Counted from the stretch's first letter, positions 50,044 to 58,588 are shown. The stretch is 64,000 bases of DNA from Marinobacter sp. F4206 (GCF_019392195.1 NZ_JAHXKI010000004.1:177447-241446), one strand, 5' to 3'. Notes: generated from the sequence alone by a model not told the origin. Program-made: numbers and translations.

Positions 50044-50047
50044 GACC

Positions 50048-50665
50048 TTACCTGGCTTGCTCCAGTACCGACACGCTCTCAATCACCACGGGGTCTGCCG
50101 GTACATCCGCCATACCTTTGGAATAGCCCGTGTCGACGCCACCGATGGCGTCCACGACACCCATGCCTTCGGTTACTTTGCCGAATACCGCATAGCCGGC
50201 GCCACGAACGCCCGCGTTAAGAAAGTCATTATCGACCAGATTGATGAAAAACTGCGAGGTGGCGCTGTCAGGTGCGCTCGTCCGGGCCATTGAAATGGTC
50301 CCACGGAGGTTTTTGAGGGTTGGACTGGCCTCGTTCGCTATGGGATCGCGAGTGGATTTGCGGGACAGTTCCTGAGTAAAACCACCGCCCTGAATCATGA
50401 AGCCAGGAATAACACGGTGAAAAACCGTGTTTTCGTAGAATCCGTTTCGGGCGTAATCGAGAAAATTATCGACCGTTTCTGGCGCAACGTCCGGACGTAA
50501 CTGCAGAACGAACGGTCCCTTGTTGGTCACAACCTTTACTTTTGGCAGCGGTTCGCTGGTTTCCTCAACTGTGCTTTCACCGTGAGTCTGGAGAGGTAGC
50601 AGTGCAATGAACGACAGAATCAGGGCAGGGATCACAGTCCGGGACGGTTTTACGGAATTTGGCAT
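50048..50665 (-). CDS. Periplasmic peptidyl-prolyl cis-trans isomerase (cyclophilin)
   Basis: A 205-residue cyclophilin with a signal peptide (1 to about 29, ending HGE). The catalytic domain is the short bacterial type (PpiA-like), with the active-site region FHRVIPGFMIQGGGF and QFFINLVDNDFLN. It catalyses proline isomerisation during folding of exported proteins. It precedes mnmC by 4 nt, so the two are co-transcribed although functionally unrelated. Confidence 0.9.
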   Translation of the reverse strand: MPNSVKPSRTVIPALILSFIALLPLQTHGESTVEETSEPLPKVKVVTNKGPFVLQLRPDVAPETVDNFLDYARNGFYENTVFHRVIPGFMIQGGGFTQELSRKSTRDPIANEASPTLKNLRGTISMARTSAPDSATSQFFINLVDNDFLNAGVRGAGYAVFGKVTEGMGVVDAIGGVDTGYSKGMADVPADPVVIESVSVLEQAR

Positions 50666-50880
50666 TTGATTGATTCTCTTCTGGTTAGTTGCAGAGGCGT
50701 TTCCTGCAATAATTCATGGTAGCTGCGTCTGGTGCACGATCTTAGCAGAATGCAGTGGTTTTTCGGTGATCGCCCGGGCGTCGTTTCGAACGGATGGACT
50801 ACGCTCAGTGGGAGCCGGACACATCATCATTCCATACCGGGCCGAGTTGTACGGTTTTCACTATGGGAAAGGAGAAACGA

Positions 50881-51621
50881 GTGAGAATCCGTCAGGGATT
50901 TGAAGAGAAGTCGAGGCTTGGACGGCTGTTGATCAGTCGGGGTTATCTGTCCGAGGAACAACTTGAAGACGGCCTTCGTTTACAGCGGGAAACCGGTCAG
51001 CGACTGGGCGAAGTGTTCATTCAGTCGGGCTGGATTACCGAACGGGAACTGCACCGGGTCCTGAAACATCAGTCGCGCTACCGAAATGCTGCAGCACTGG
51101 TTACCGTAGTCACGCTGCCATTTCAGCCGTTGGTGAGTTTTGCAGCCAGTAGCAACGCCAGCGCGGCACAGAGTTCCGCGGAGGTAGGGGAGTTATATGA
51201 CCGCAGTGCCATGACACCGATGGCGGACTCGGAGCTGGCCCAGATCCTTGGGCAGGGTGATCCGTCATTGCTGGATCGAATCGAAAAGGTCTCAAAGATG
51301 GTCGATTCCTCGTCCGAGGGTGGCGGCACCGTTCACGCAGATGCCATGGAAGGGCTGAAGCTGACCGCCCATATTTTTGTACCCGTCCTGAATTTCCTGG
51401 ATTCGAAGTTGACCATTTCGGGAGTGCACTATCGGGATGGAGAACCCCGGCACGTGGTACAAGCAGACGGTGCGCTGACGCTGGCATTCCCGGAGCGTAT
51501 CGAGGAGATACGGATGGATAACATCCGGGTCAGTGGCAGTCGTGGGCCGTCAATGGGTAATGTGAGTATCCATGACATCCGCTTTGATCCGGATTCGCGG
51601 ATGACCATCTACACCCGATAA
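50881..51621 (+). CDS. MshEN-domain protein (predicted c-di-GMP receptor) with a novel C-terminal region
   Basis: A 246-residue protein starting at GTG 50881 (AAGGAG, 6-base spacer). Residues 12-35 and 41-64 are two 24-residue copies of the c-di-GMP-binding MshEN motif (RLG-x2-L/V-x-I-x2-G..., each ending in Q) separated by exactly five residues (36-40). This is the same 24-5-24 layout as in MshE and related type II/IV ATPases. There is no ATPase domain; instead a hydrophobic stretch at about 72-92 (LVTVVTLPFQPLVSFA) and a C-terminal region (about 95-246) of no known family follow. The hydrophobic segment may be a membrane anchor putting the C-terminus in the periplasm. It converges on flgN-flgM-flgA, suggesting a motility role. 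Confidence 0.83.
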   Translation: MRIRQGFEEKSRLGRLLISRGYLSEEQLEDGLRLQRETGQRLGEVFIQSGWITERELHRVLKHQSRYRNAAALVTVVTLPFQPLVSFAASSNASAAQSSAEVGELYDRSAMTPMADSELAQILGQGDPSLLDRIEKVSKMVDSSSEGGGTVHADAMEGLKLTAHIFVPVLNFLDSKLTISGVHYRDGEPRHVVQADGALTLAFPERIEEIRMDNIRVSGSRGPSMGNVSIHDIRFDPDSRMTIYTR

Positions 51622-51622
51622 A

Positions 51623-51648
51623 AAAACGCCCGGCAATCCGGGCGTTTT
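51623..51648. terminator. Bidirectional terminator between the MshEN gene and flgN
   Basis: A perfect 11-bp stem AAAACGCCCGG/CCGGGCGTTTT with CAAT loop; A-tract and T-tract let it work on both strands. Confidence 0.88.
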
Positions 51649-51670
51649 ACGTTAGTCACAGCGTCAAGTG

Positions 51671-52141
51671 TTACGCACTGGCAAGAATGGTGCGGTTTGA
51701 GACCGTCGTATGCTCACCTTTTTGACCGTAAAGCTTCTGCTGGCCTGTCGCACCGCGGAAGATGTCGGTAAGGCGTGAGAGTCGTTTCTGCAGATGCGTT
51801 ACTACCCGACCGTTATGCTGGTTAAGGGACTGACACTCGCGCATTCTGGCATCGGCCTGCTTCCAGAGTTCATACAGCTCAGTCAGGCCGGCACTGCGTA
51901 TGAAGTGGGAGGGTTCGCCAACATTCGGCTTATAGCCCATTGCCACCAAGCAATGGATCTTCTGCCGGGCGCGCCCCCGAACCTCCTCCAGAAGCTGGTT
52001 CTTGTCAGAGGTCAGGCCCTGAAGGGCTCGTACGTCAGAAGAGGACAGGCAGGCTTTTTCTTTCTGCAGAAGTTCTGCCAGTTCCTGCAGTTGCTGAATA
52101 TCCTGCAAGAGTAGGTTTTTCAGATCATCGATAGCGGCCAT
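51671..52141 (-). CDS. flgN: Flagellar hook-filament junction chaperone FlgN
   Basis: A 156-residue helical protein of the FlgN family (LLLQDIQQLQELAELLQKEKACL, then DKNQLLEE), the cytoplasmic export chaperone of FlgK and FlgL. The C-terminal third is less conserved. It lies 7 nt downstream of flgM and is co-transcribed with it. Confidence 0.9.
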   Translation of the reverse strand: MAAIDDLKNLLLQDIQQLQELAELLQKEKACLSSSDVRALQGLTSDKNQLLEEVRGRARQKIHCLVAMGYKPNVGEPSHFIRSAGLTELYELWKQADARMRECQSLNQHNGRVVTHLQKRLSRLTDIFRGATGQQKLYGQKGEHTTVSNRTILASA

Positions 52142-52148
52142 GGTTTAA

Positions 52149-52475
52149 TCACCCGAAAATGCTTTCATCCATCTCAAGCATTTTTTGGGCCAGTTTCTCT
52201 GCATCGATTTTGTATGTGCCGTTCTCCAGGGCTGAACGGATTTCAGCGATACGGTCATCATCCATCTCGGGGTAATCGCCGAGCTTTTGTTCCAGTTGCT
52301 TCAGGTTCTTCGCCTGGTTACTGAGGCTGACGTTGTCACCGCGAGTTCCCTGAGACTGGGGTTTCGCCTGTTCGTTGGTAGCTGGCTGAGTGTCCTGGCT
52401 ACCGGAGGATTTATCGGCCGTGGTTCTCTGAGTGTTGACCTGGCCTGGGCCAATTCCATTGAAGTCAACTGACAT
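52149..52475 (-). CDS. flgM: Anti-sigma-28 factor FlgM
   Basis: A 108-residue protein with a disordered, Gln/Thr/Ser-rich N-terminal half, and the conserved C-terminal FliA-binding helices (DDDRIAEIRSALENGTYKIDAEKLAQKML, given here only as its family pattern). It holds sigma-28 until hook completion and is then exported. A sigma-28-type promoter lies 62 nt upstream, so FlgM is under the sigma factor it inhibits, as in other flagellated gammaproteobacteria. Confidence 0.95.
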   Translation of the reverse strand: MSVDFNGIGPGQVNTQRTTADKSSGSQDTQPATNEQAKPQSQGTRGDNVSLSNQAKNLKQLEQKLGDYPEMDDDRIAEIRSALENGTYKIDAEKLAQKMLEMDESIFG

Positions 52476-52536
52476 ATCGTTACCTGCTTGCCTGTGATGT
52501 CACGCCGGGGCATGACTTACTCGAGTGTGTATCTAT

Positions 52537-52563
52537 GTAACGGCCGTCGCCAACCGTTCTTTA
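52537..52563 (-). promoter_or_regulatory. Sigma-28 (FliA) promoter of flgMN
   Basis: On the minus strand TAAA (52563-52560), 15-base spacer, GCCGTTAC (52544-52537); consensus is TAAA-N15-GCCGATAA, 10 of 12 positions match. The start would be near 52530, 55 nt before flgM. Confidence 0.72.
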
Positions 52564-52670
52564 ACGAAATTTTTCAGAATTTCATTACTTCTTGTTCACT
52601 TGGGGCAGTGGCTACCGTAAATCCGGCGGCAGACAATTGCCGCTCGGCAGAGGTTTGCCTTTCAACTACC

Positions 52671-53369
52671 TTACATCGGGATCTCGACTCGACCCGGGGC
52701 AACGACATTGGCCCTGATGGTACGTTCAGAGGCCAGGTTTTCCACCAGGACCTGATCTCCGACGGATGCATTGGCCAGGGCTTTGCCTCTGGACGTTACC
52801 GAGAACCCGCCACTTCTCGCCGTAATCATAACATGGTCTCCTCGCTCCACGGCGTCCGGCGCAGCAAGCAGGTCGGGCGTTATTACTGAGCCAGTATTGA
52901 CCGGTCGGCGCACCTCCATGCCGGTCACGTCATCGGGGCTGCGCATCACGCCGCGGCGGCTGGCGTTAACAACCACCGACTGTGTTGTGACCATATCAGC
53001 GGTGACCCGTTCCCCCCTTGCCAGGGGACGGGATGCAGTCAATGCCGGGCCATGAATGGAGACGGAAGCAGTGACAAACATGCGCCAGGGCCTGCTGCCC
53101 TCGCAGGCAACCTGAAGGGAGGGGTGGGTGCTCTTCCAGGGATCACCGGTAAACTCGACGGCCAGAGGCGCCTCGCAGCTAGCCAGCGACAGGCGACTAT
53201 CAACAGTGCCGGCGTCAAAGCTTACTTCGTAGCCTTCATCAGCTTGCTGCGCCGTGAACCGCTCAAGGAACCGGGTAGCGGCCTCCTCGATCTGTTCTGC
53301 CGTTGTTTTTGCGCCGGCCTCACTGATGCCTGCCAGGAGCAGGAGGAGGGCGAAAATGGTGATGCGCAT
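52671..53369 (-). CDS. flgA: Flagellar basal-body P-ring formation protein FlgA
   Basis: A 232-residue periplasmic chaperone for assembly of the FlgI P ring. A signal peptide (about 1-20, ending AGA) precedes an N-terminal domain and a C-terminal SAF domain (ASRPLARGERVTADMV... and the final VGDQVLVENLASERTIRANVV region). ATG 53369 is used; GTG 53378 with a closer AGGA is an alternative adding three residues. It is transcribed away from cheV across a 177-nt gap and is followed by flgMN, which has its own promoter. Confidence 0.92.
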   Translation of the reverse strand: MRITIFALLLLLAGISEAGAKTTAEQIEEAATRFLERFTAQQADEGYEVSFDAGTVDSRLSLASCEAPLAVEFTGDPWKSTHPSLQVACEGSRPWRMFVTASVSIHGPALTASRPLARGERVTADMVTTQSVVVNASRRGVMRSPDDVTGMEVRRPVNTGSVITPDLLAAPDAVERGDHVMITARSGGFSVTSRGKALANASVGDQVLVENLASERTIRANVVAPGRVEIPM

Positions 53370-53423
53370 ACGTGTCACTTTGTCCTATGCTGTCAATAAC
53401 TGTCCAAACTGCCCGAAAATAGC

Positions 53424-53450
53424 TAAGGGTTCGGGGTGGGCAGCCGTTAA
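53424..53450 (+). promoter_or_regulatory. Sigma-28-like promoter of cheV-cheR
   Basis: TAAG (53424-53427), 15-base spacer, GCCGTTAA (53443-53450): 10 of 12 positions match the FliA consensus. Start near 53457, about 100 nt before the cheV ATG. Confidence 0.68.
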
Positions 53451-53555
53451 ACAAGCTGGTTTCAGAAGTTGCGACAAGAATTTGTCGTCTCCTTGTGTAC
53501 GAGAACAACAGCAAAATGCATGCCGGTCGTAGTCCGGTGAGCCGGGAGAAAGAAG

Positions 53556-54485
53556 ATGGCAGGGGTATTGGATAGTGTAAACCAGCGAACCCAACTGGTG
53601 GGGCAGAACCGTCTAGAGCTGCTGCTTTTTCGTCTGCGTGGTCGGCAAATCTATGGCATCAACGTGTTCAAGGTGAAAGAGGTCCTCCAGTGCCCGAAGC
53701 TGTCCTCCATTCCCAATAGCCGGACGGTTGTGCGAGGGGTGGCTCATATCCGGGGAGAAACCATCCCGATAATCGACCTGAGTATGGCCATTGGCCTTCC
53801 CGGCATCCCACAGGAGAGCCTGTCGACAAGCTTTGTGATCATTACCGAGTACAACCGGAAAACCCAGGGATTCCTGGTAACCGGCGTGGACCGGATTATG
53901 AACATGAACTGGGAAGACATCCTTCCGCCGCCCAAGGGGGCGGGCAAGGATGTCTATCTGACCGCCGTCACCAAAATAGAAGATAAACTGGTTGAAATCA
54001 TTGACGTAGAGAAGATTCTTGCAGAAGTTTCTCCTCTGAGGGAAGATGTCACTGACGCGTTGCTGAGCAAGAGCGCAGAGCGAACCCCTGGGCTGCTCCC
54101 GGTACTTATCGTGGATGATTCCGCCGTAGCCCGCCGGCAGATCGAGCGATGCCTGACCGCGATCGGAATGAGTGTTGTGGCCAAGAACGATGGCAAACAG
54201 GCACTTGAGTATCTGAAACAGGTCACGGAAGATGGCTCAAAAGCGCGCGACCATCTGGCACTGGTGATTTCAGATGTCGAAATGCCAGAGATGGACGGGT
54301 ATACGCTGGTATCCCGATGCAAGAACGACCCTGCACTCCGGGACCTGTTCATCATGCTACATACCTCGCTGAGCGGTGTGTTTAACCGGGCGATGGTTCA
54401 GAAGGTCGGTGCAGACGATTTCATGGCAAAGTTCAGTCCGGATGAGTTGGCCGAACGGGTCATGGAGATCATTGATCAGGCCTGA
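53556..54485 (+). CDS. cheV: Chemotaxis coupling/response-regulator protein CheV
   Basis: A 309-residue fusion of an N-terminal CheW domain (about 15-165; LLFRLRGRQIYGINVFKVKEV) and a C-terminal receiver domain (about 182-305) with phospho-acceptor Asp240 in ISDVEMPEMDGYT and the DDS acidic pair near 188-190. It couples receptors to CheA and tunes adaptation by its own phosphorylation. It is the first gene downstream of a sigma-28-like promoter and precedes cheR by 37 nt. Confidence 0.96.
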   Translation: MAGVLDSVNQRTQLVGQNRLELLLFRLRGRQIYGINVFKVKEVLQCPKLSSIPNSRTVVRGVAHIRGETIPIIDLSMAIGLPGIPQESLSTSFVIITEYNRKTQGFLVTGVDRIMNMNWEDILPPPKGAGKDVYLTAVTKIEDKLVEIIDVEKILAEVSPLREDVTDALLSKSAERTPGLLPVLIVDDSAVARRQIERCLTAIGMSVVAKNDGKQALEYLKQVTEDGSKARDHLALVISDVEMPEMDGYTLVSRCKNDPALRDLFIMLHTSLSGVFNRAMVQKVGADDFMAKFSPDELAERVMEIIDQA

Positions 54486-54522
54486 GGTCACTGCGGACCT
54501 AACCACTCAGAACAGAGATCCA

Positions 54523-55350
54523 ATGAAAGCGGATATAACGCCACAGGAATACGAAGCCTTCAAGACATTCCTGCAGGATGCCTGTGGTATTTTGCTGGGC
54601 GAGAATAAGCAGTACCTCGTGAAGAGCCGTCTTCGTCGAATCCTGGAAGAAAACGAACTGGAATCCCTTGGCAAACTCCTTGAGCGGCTCAAGCGGCCGG
54701 GCAGGGCCAATCTCCGTGAAGTTGTCATTGATGCCATGACGACCAACGAAACGCTCTGGTTCAGAGACAACCATCCCTTCCGTATCCTCCAGGAGAAACT
54801 GCTGCCAGAGTTCGCCGAGCGAAAAACAGCCCAGCCGCTGAGAATCTGGTCGGCTGCCTGTTCCACTGGCCAGGAACCCTACTCGGTGGGGATGATCGTG
54901 GAGGAATTCCGTCGACTGCGCCCCGGAAAACTGCGTGATGTAAAGATCACGGCAACCGACATCTCGAAGAGCGTTCTGGAAGTTGCGCGTCGGGGAGAGT
55001 ACGAGATGATCGCCATCGGCCGGGGGCTCTCGCCAGAGCGCCAGAGGCAGTTTTTTACGCCGTCTTTGAATGGCGGATGGCAGATTAAGCCCCAATTGAA
55101 AAGTATGGTTGAGTTCAAGGAGTTGAATCTCCTCGAGCGATACATGCTCGGCAAGTTCGACATCATCATGTGTCGGAACGTCCTGATCTATTTTTCCGCT
55201 GACCTCAAGAAAGACATCCTGACGAGGATGCACGCGGCCCTGAATCCGGGTGGCTATCTGATCCTCGGCGCGTCTGAATCGCTAAATGGCTTGCCCCACC
55301 TGTATGAAATGGTGCAGTGCCACCCCGGTATCATCTACAGGAAAAAATAA
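54523..55350 (+). CDS. cheR: Chemotaxis protein methyltransferase CheR
   Basis: A 275-residue methyltransferase with the N-terminal all-alpha domain (about 8-70) and the SAM-binding C-terminal domain (SAACSTGQEPYSV near 105-118, MCRNVLIYF near 225). It methylates glutamates of chemoreceptors. ATG 54523 matches the conserved N-terminus (ITPQEYEAFKTFL); longer upstream frames overlap cheV. The MFS gene follows after 4 nt. Confidence 0.95.
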   Translation: MKADITPQEYEAFKTFLQDACGILLGENKQYLVKSRLRRILEENELESLGKLLERLKRPGRANLREVVIDAMTTNETLWFRDNHPFRILQEKLLPEFAERKTAQPLRIWSAACSTGQEPYSVGMIVEEFRRLRPGKLRDVKITATDISKSVLEVARRGEYEMIAIGRGLSPERQRQFFTPSLNGGWQIKPQLKSMVEFKELNLLERYMLGKFDIIMCRNVLIYFSADLKKDILTRMHAALNPGGYLILGASESLNGLPHLYEMVQCHPGIIYRKK

Positions 55351-55354
55351 GCCT

Positions 55355-56533
55355 ATGCCCCTGAATGTATGGGTCCTCGTTGCGGCGCAGGCGCTCGCCA
55401 TGTGCACGGCACCGTTTATCGTTTTTATCGGCAGTATTCAGGGACGCCTGCTCTCGCCCGCACCGGAATACGCGACTCTTCCGGTCGGATTGGTCGTAGT
55501 CGGCACCGTCCTGGCGATAAAACCCGCGACCTGGCTGATGGAAAGAGCAGGGCGCAAGCGGGTAATGCTGCTTGGGGCTTTCATGGGTGTGCTCGCGGCC
55601 GTTCTTGGCGCTCTGTCCAGTTGGCAGGGGAGCTTCATGCTGCTTTGCATAGCCTCGGTGGTCGGCGGCACGGGGCTCGCTGTCGTCCACCAATACCGGT
55701 TTGCCGCCATGGAGTCGGTCCCTGTCAATATGGCGGGTTCAGCGGCGGCCCGGGTTCTTCTGGGTGGGTTAGTGGCAGCGTGGCTTGGGCCGGAGGTGGC
55801 TGCCATTGGTAGCGGTTCCCGTGAAGCCTTTCCATTCCTGACCAGCTGGGTTGGGCTGGCGTTCGTTCAGGCCGCCGCCTTCGTCATTCTTGGGCTGGGT
55901 TACAAGGCGAGGGGTGAGCTTGTCAGGGAGGCCCATTCCGGGGGCGGTCGTCCACTGTTGGAAATTCTCCGCAATCCTCTGGTATGGGCAGCGATCAGTG
56001 CCGCCGCGGTAGGGTATGCGGTCATGAGTTTCATCATGACGGCAACGCCGTTAAGTATGACCGAAGTGGCCGGCCACGACCTGGATGACGCCAAACGGGT
56101 TATCCAGTTGCATATCATGGCCATGTATCTTCCATCCTTGATCAGCGGCTGGCTGACAAGGGTGGTGGGTATTCCTCTGCTGATGGCGGCCGGGTTGATT
56201 GCCTACCTGGGATGCATCCTTCTTGCTGCCAGCGGAATCAGCTTTCATCACTATCTCGGCGCGTTGCTTCTGTTGGGCGTGGGCTGGAATTTCCTGTTCG
56301 TTGGTGGCACCTGCCTCCTTCCAGAGGGCTATCACGATGCGGAACGGTTCCGGATCCAGGGTCTCAACGATATGATGGTTTTTGGCTCTCAGGCCACAGC
56401 CGCTCTTTCCGCGGGCGCCGTGTTGAGCTGGATGGGGTGGGGAGGCCTGGTCCTCATTGCCGTACCTTTCCTGGTACTTCACGGAATCCTGATGGCTGCC
56501 TGGCTTATCCGATCACCTTCGTCCGCACACTAA
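55355..56533 (+). CDS. MFS transporter
   Basis: A 392-residue integral membrane protein with about 12 hydrophobic helices and the MFS motif A-like loop after helix 2 (MERAGRKRVMLLG). A charged central loop near residue 190-205 separates the halves. Its substrate cannot be told; the closest style is the small uncharacterised MFS permeases of proteobacteria. The start 4 nt after the cheR stop implies read-through from cheVR, although a chemotaxis role is unlikely. Confidence 0.85.
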   Translation: MPLNVWVLVAAQALAMCTAPFIVFIGSIQGRLLSPAPEYATLPVGLVVVGTVLAIKPATWLMERAGRKRVMLLGAFMGVLAAVLGALSSWQGSFMLLCIASVVGGTGLAVVHQYRFAAMESVPVNMAGSAAARVLLGGLVAAWLGPEVAAIGSGSREAFPFLTSWVGLAFVQAAAFVILGLGYKARGELVREAHSGGGRPLLEILRNPLVWAAISAAAVGYAVMSFIMTATPLSMTEVAGHDLDDAKRVIQLHIMAMYLPSLISGWLTRVVGIPLLMAAGLIAYLGCILLAASGISFHHYLGALLLLGVGWNFLFVGGTCLLPEGYHDAERFRIQGLNDMMVFGSQATAALSAGAVLSWMGWGGLVLIAVPFLVLHGILMAAWLIRSPSSAH

Positions 56534-56550
56534 GCTTTCAGGAGGGACTG

Positions 56551-57168
56551 ATGTTTATCGACTTTGACGAAATGAACCCCGCGGATGTCTATCATGCGCT
56601 GACACAAACGGTCATTCCCAGGCCAGTAGCCTGGGTTCTGAGCGAGAATCCGGATGGTGACTACAACCTGGCGCCGTTTTCGTTTTTTACACCGATAACC
56701 AGCAACCCGCCCTTGTTGATGTTCTCAGTGGGTCGAAAGCCGACCGACAATGCGTTCAAGGACACCCGGGTCAACATTGAGGAGCGTGGGGACTTTGTAG
56801 TCCATATTGCGCACCGCGAACTGGCTGCTGCGATGACGGAAACGTCGCGAACCCTCCCGCACGGCGAATCTGAGCTGGCGAGGCTCGGCCTGGAACTGGT
56901 TCCATTCGAGGGTTCCCGGTTGCCGCGCCTGAAAGATTGTCACGTCGCCCTGGCCTGTGAGTTATATGAGATCAAAGAGATTGGCGCGGCACCACAGAGT
57001 CTGGTCTTTGGGCTTGTGAAGGGCGCCTACGTTGCGGATCAGGCGGTTAGTTACGACGATCAGAATCGCCTTCGGATTGATGGCTCCGCGATCGATCCCA
57101 TCGGCCGGCTGGGTGGCAGTGAGTACGTGACCTTCGGTGATATAGTGAAAGTGCCTCGCCCTTCCTGA
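56551..57168 (+). CDS. Flavin reductase-like FMN-binding protein
   Basis: A 205-residue protein of the flavin reductase (PF01613) split-barrel family: IPRPVAWVLSENPDG..., LAPFSFFTPITSNPPLLMFSVG is the FMN-binding core in outline (about 22-65), then DTRVNIEERGDFVVHI. Family members bind FMN and reduce flavins or small substrates with NAD(P)H. AGGAGGG precedes the ATG by 5 bases. It lies 17 nt after the MFS gene and 13 nt before the LysR gene. Confidence 0.87.
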   Translation: MFIDFDEMNPADVYHALTQTVIPRPVAWVLSENPDGDYNLAPFSFFTPITSNPPLLMFSVGRKPTDNAFKDTRVNIEERGDFVVHIAHRELAAAMTETSRTLPHGESELARLGLELVPFEGSRLPRLKDCHVALACELYEIKEIGAAPQSLVFGLVKGAYVADQAVSYDDQNRLRIDGSAIDPIGRLGGSEYVTFGDIVKVPRPS

Positions 57169-57181
57169 AAACACAGAGACG

Positions 57182-58105
57182 GTGGCTTCCGTGGACCAAC
57201 TCAATCTCAGACATCTTTATTATTTCTGGATGATCAGCCGGGAGGGTTCCATTGCCAGAGCCAGTGAGGTATTGGAACTCGCGCCGCAGACTCTGAGTGG
57301 GCAATTGGCAACGTTTGAATCTTCCCTCGGAGGCCTTCTTTTTCAGCGGGAAAGGCGCAAACTGATCCTGACGGATCTGGGGCGGACGGTTCTGAGTTAT
57401 GCTGAGGAGATTTTTGCGCTTGCCGGGGAGCTCAACGAAACCCTTCGCCTGGCACCTTCTGATCGCCCGCTGACCCTTTCTGCAGGCGTCTCGGCCTCCA
57501 TTCATAAGCTGATCGCCTATTACCTGCTGCAACCGGCGTTGGTCCTGCGCAGGCCGGTTCAGCTGAACTGCCAGACCGGTGGTCCTGAAGATCTACTGTT
57601 GCGGCTGAAGCGCAAGGAGCTGGATATCGTGCTTATCGATCGAATGCCCAGTCTCGATGAGCGGGGTGGTTTCGCGGTGCACGCGCTGGCGGGTTCGACC
57701 ATCAGCCTTTTCGCTTCCCCGGCCATGGCGCGGCGACTGCGGGAGGGTTTTCCGGCTTCATTAAACGGTGAGCCATTACTGGCGAATGCAACGGATGCTC
57801 CCTATTTCGAAAAACTCATGAACTGGTTTTCGCTCCAGGGGGTTCGAATGAACCTGGTGGCTCGAATCGACGACAGTGCACTGATCAAGGTGTTCGGGCG
57901 CCAGGGATTGGGCGTGTTCGCGGCGCCGACCGCGATCAGCGAAGAGGTTTGCCGGCAATACGAGGTTGAGCAGATCGCATCCATTGCGGATGTGAAGGAT
58001 GAGCTGTTTGCGATTACCCGTGGAAAAAACCCGGCGCATGATGGCGTGCGTGCTATTTGCCAGGGCAACGTAAGTTTCCAGCCTATCTACAAAGCATCCA
58101 AATAA
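57182..58105 (+). CDS. LysR family transcriptional regulator, NhaR-like
   Basis: A 307-residue LTTR with an N-terminal winged helix (LNLRHLYYFWMISREGSIARA, TLSGQLATFE) that closely follows the NhaR pattern, and a periplasmic-binding-type effector domain (about 95-300). NhaR activates the Na+/H+ antiporter gene nhaA in E. coli, but no antiporter is adjacent here. The start is GTG 57182 or GTG 57191; the latter has GGTGG 5 bases before it. It ends the cheV-rightward run of closely spaced genes. Confidence 0.88.
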   Translation: MASVDQLNLRHLYYFWMISREGSIARASEVLELAPQTLSGQLATFESSLGGLLFQRERRKLILTDLGRTVLSYAEEIFALAGELNETLRLAPSDRPLTLSAGVSASIHKLIAYYLLQPALVLRRPVQLNCQTGGPEDLLLRLKRKELDIVLIDRMPSLDERGGFAVHALAGSTISLFASPAMARRLREGFPASLNGEPLLANATDAPYFEKLMNWFSLQGVRMNLVARIDDSALIKVFGRQGLGVFAAPTAISEEVCRQYEVEQIASIADVKDELFAITRGKNPAHDGVRAICQGNVSFQPIYKASK

Positions 58106-58199
58106 TCGAGCTAATCGGATTATAAAAGCTTATTTTGTCGAGCTCTGAATCTGTCCATCATGAAGCCGTGTTGGGCACGATTGCAGAGGAGCACTTGCC

Positions 58200-58556
58200 A
58201 TGAAGACTATCCATAAATTTCGACTGGAGCCGGGTAAAGAGCCGACCACGCTGCCGCTACGTGAGGGGTCCCGGGTTGTTCGGTGTGAGTACCTTGTTCC
58301 GGATAAATCAGTCTATCTTTGGGTGGAGCAGCCCCTGAGCATCGGCGCTCGTACTCTTGAACGGCAATTCCGGGTCGCATTCTCGGGGGAACCGGTTCCC
58401 GATAACTACGTGTACCTGGATACCGCATTGGATCCCTTTGGCCCCGAGGCCTACCACGTATTTGAGCTTCCTGCGGCGGACCACGAGCTTGGCACCAGAG
58501 GCGCCGGCGCCGATGTTCTGTCCGGTACTGACTGGCGGCAGACGGCATTATCCTGA
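58200..58556 (+). CDS. Small protein resembling DUF7352
   Basis: A 118-residue protein opening MKTIHKFRLEPGKEP...LPLREGSRVVRCEY and continuing with a YLWVEQPL strand and YHVFELP near the end. This pattern recalls DUF7352 proteins, which I know mainly from phage and phage-like contexts; the match is from memory. No catalytic residues stand out, and a beta-rich fold is likely. It has its own terminator with a UUCG-type loop. No other phage gene is nearby. Confidence 0.7.
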   Translation: MKTIHKFRLEPGKEPTTLPLREGSRVVRCEYLVPDKSVYLWVEQPLSIGARTLERQFRVAFSGEPVPDNYVYLDTALDPFGPEAYHVFELPAADHELGTRGAGADVLSGTDWRQTALS

Positions 58557-58566
58557 CGATCTGACT

Positions 58567-58588
58567 AGGCCCTTCGGGGCCTTTTTTT
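58567..58588 (+). terminator. Intrinsic terminator with TTCG loop
   Basis: Stem AGGCCC/GGGCCT with TTCG tetraloop and T7 tail, 11 nt past the preceding stop. Confidence 0.9.

Noticed and set aside
52626..52643. GCGGCA...TGCCGC hairpin after flgA as a terminator
   Set aside because: Six base pairs and no T-tract; not distinguishable from chance in GC-rich DNA.
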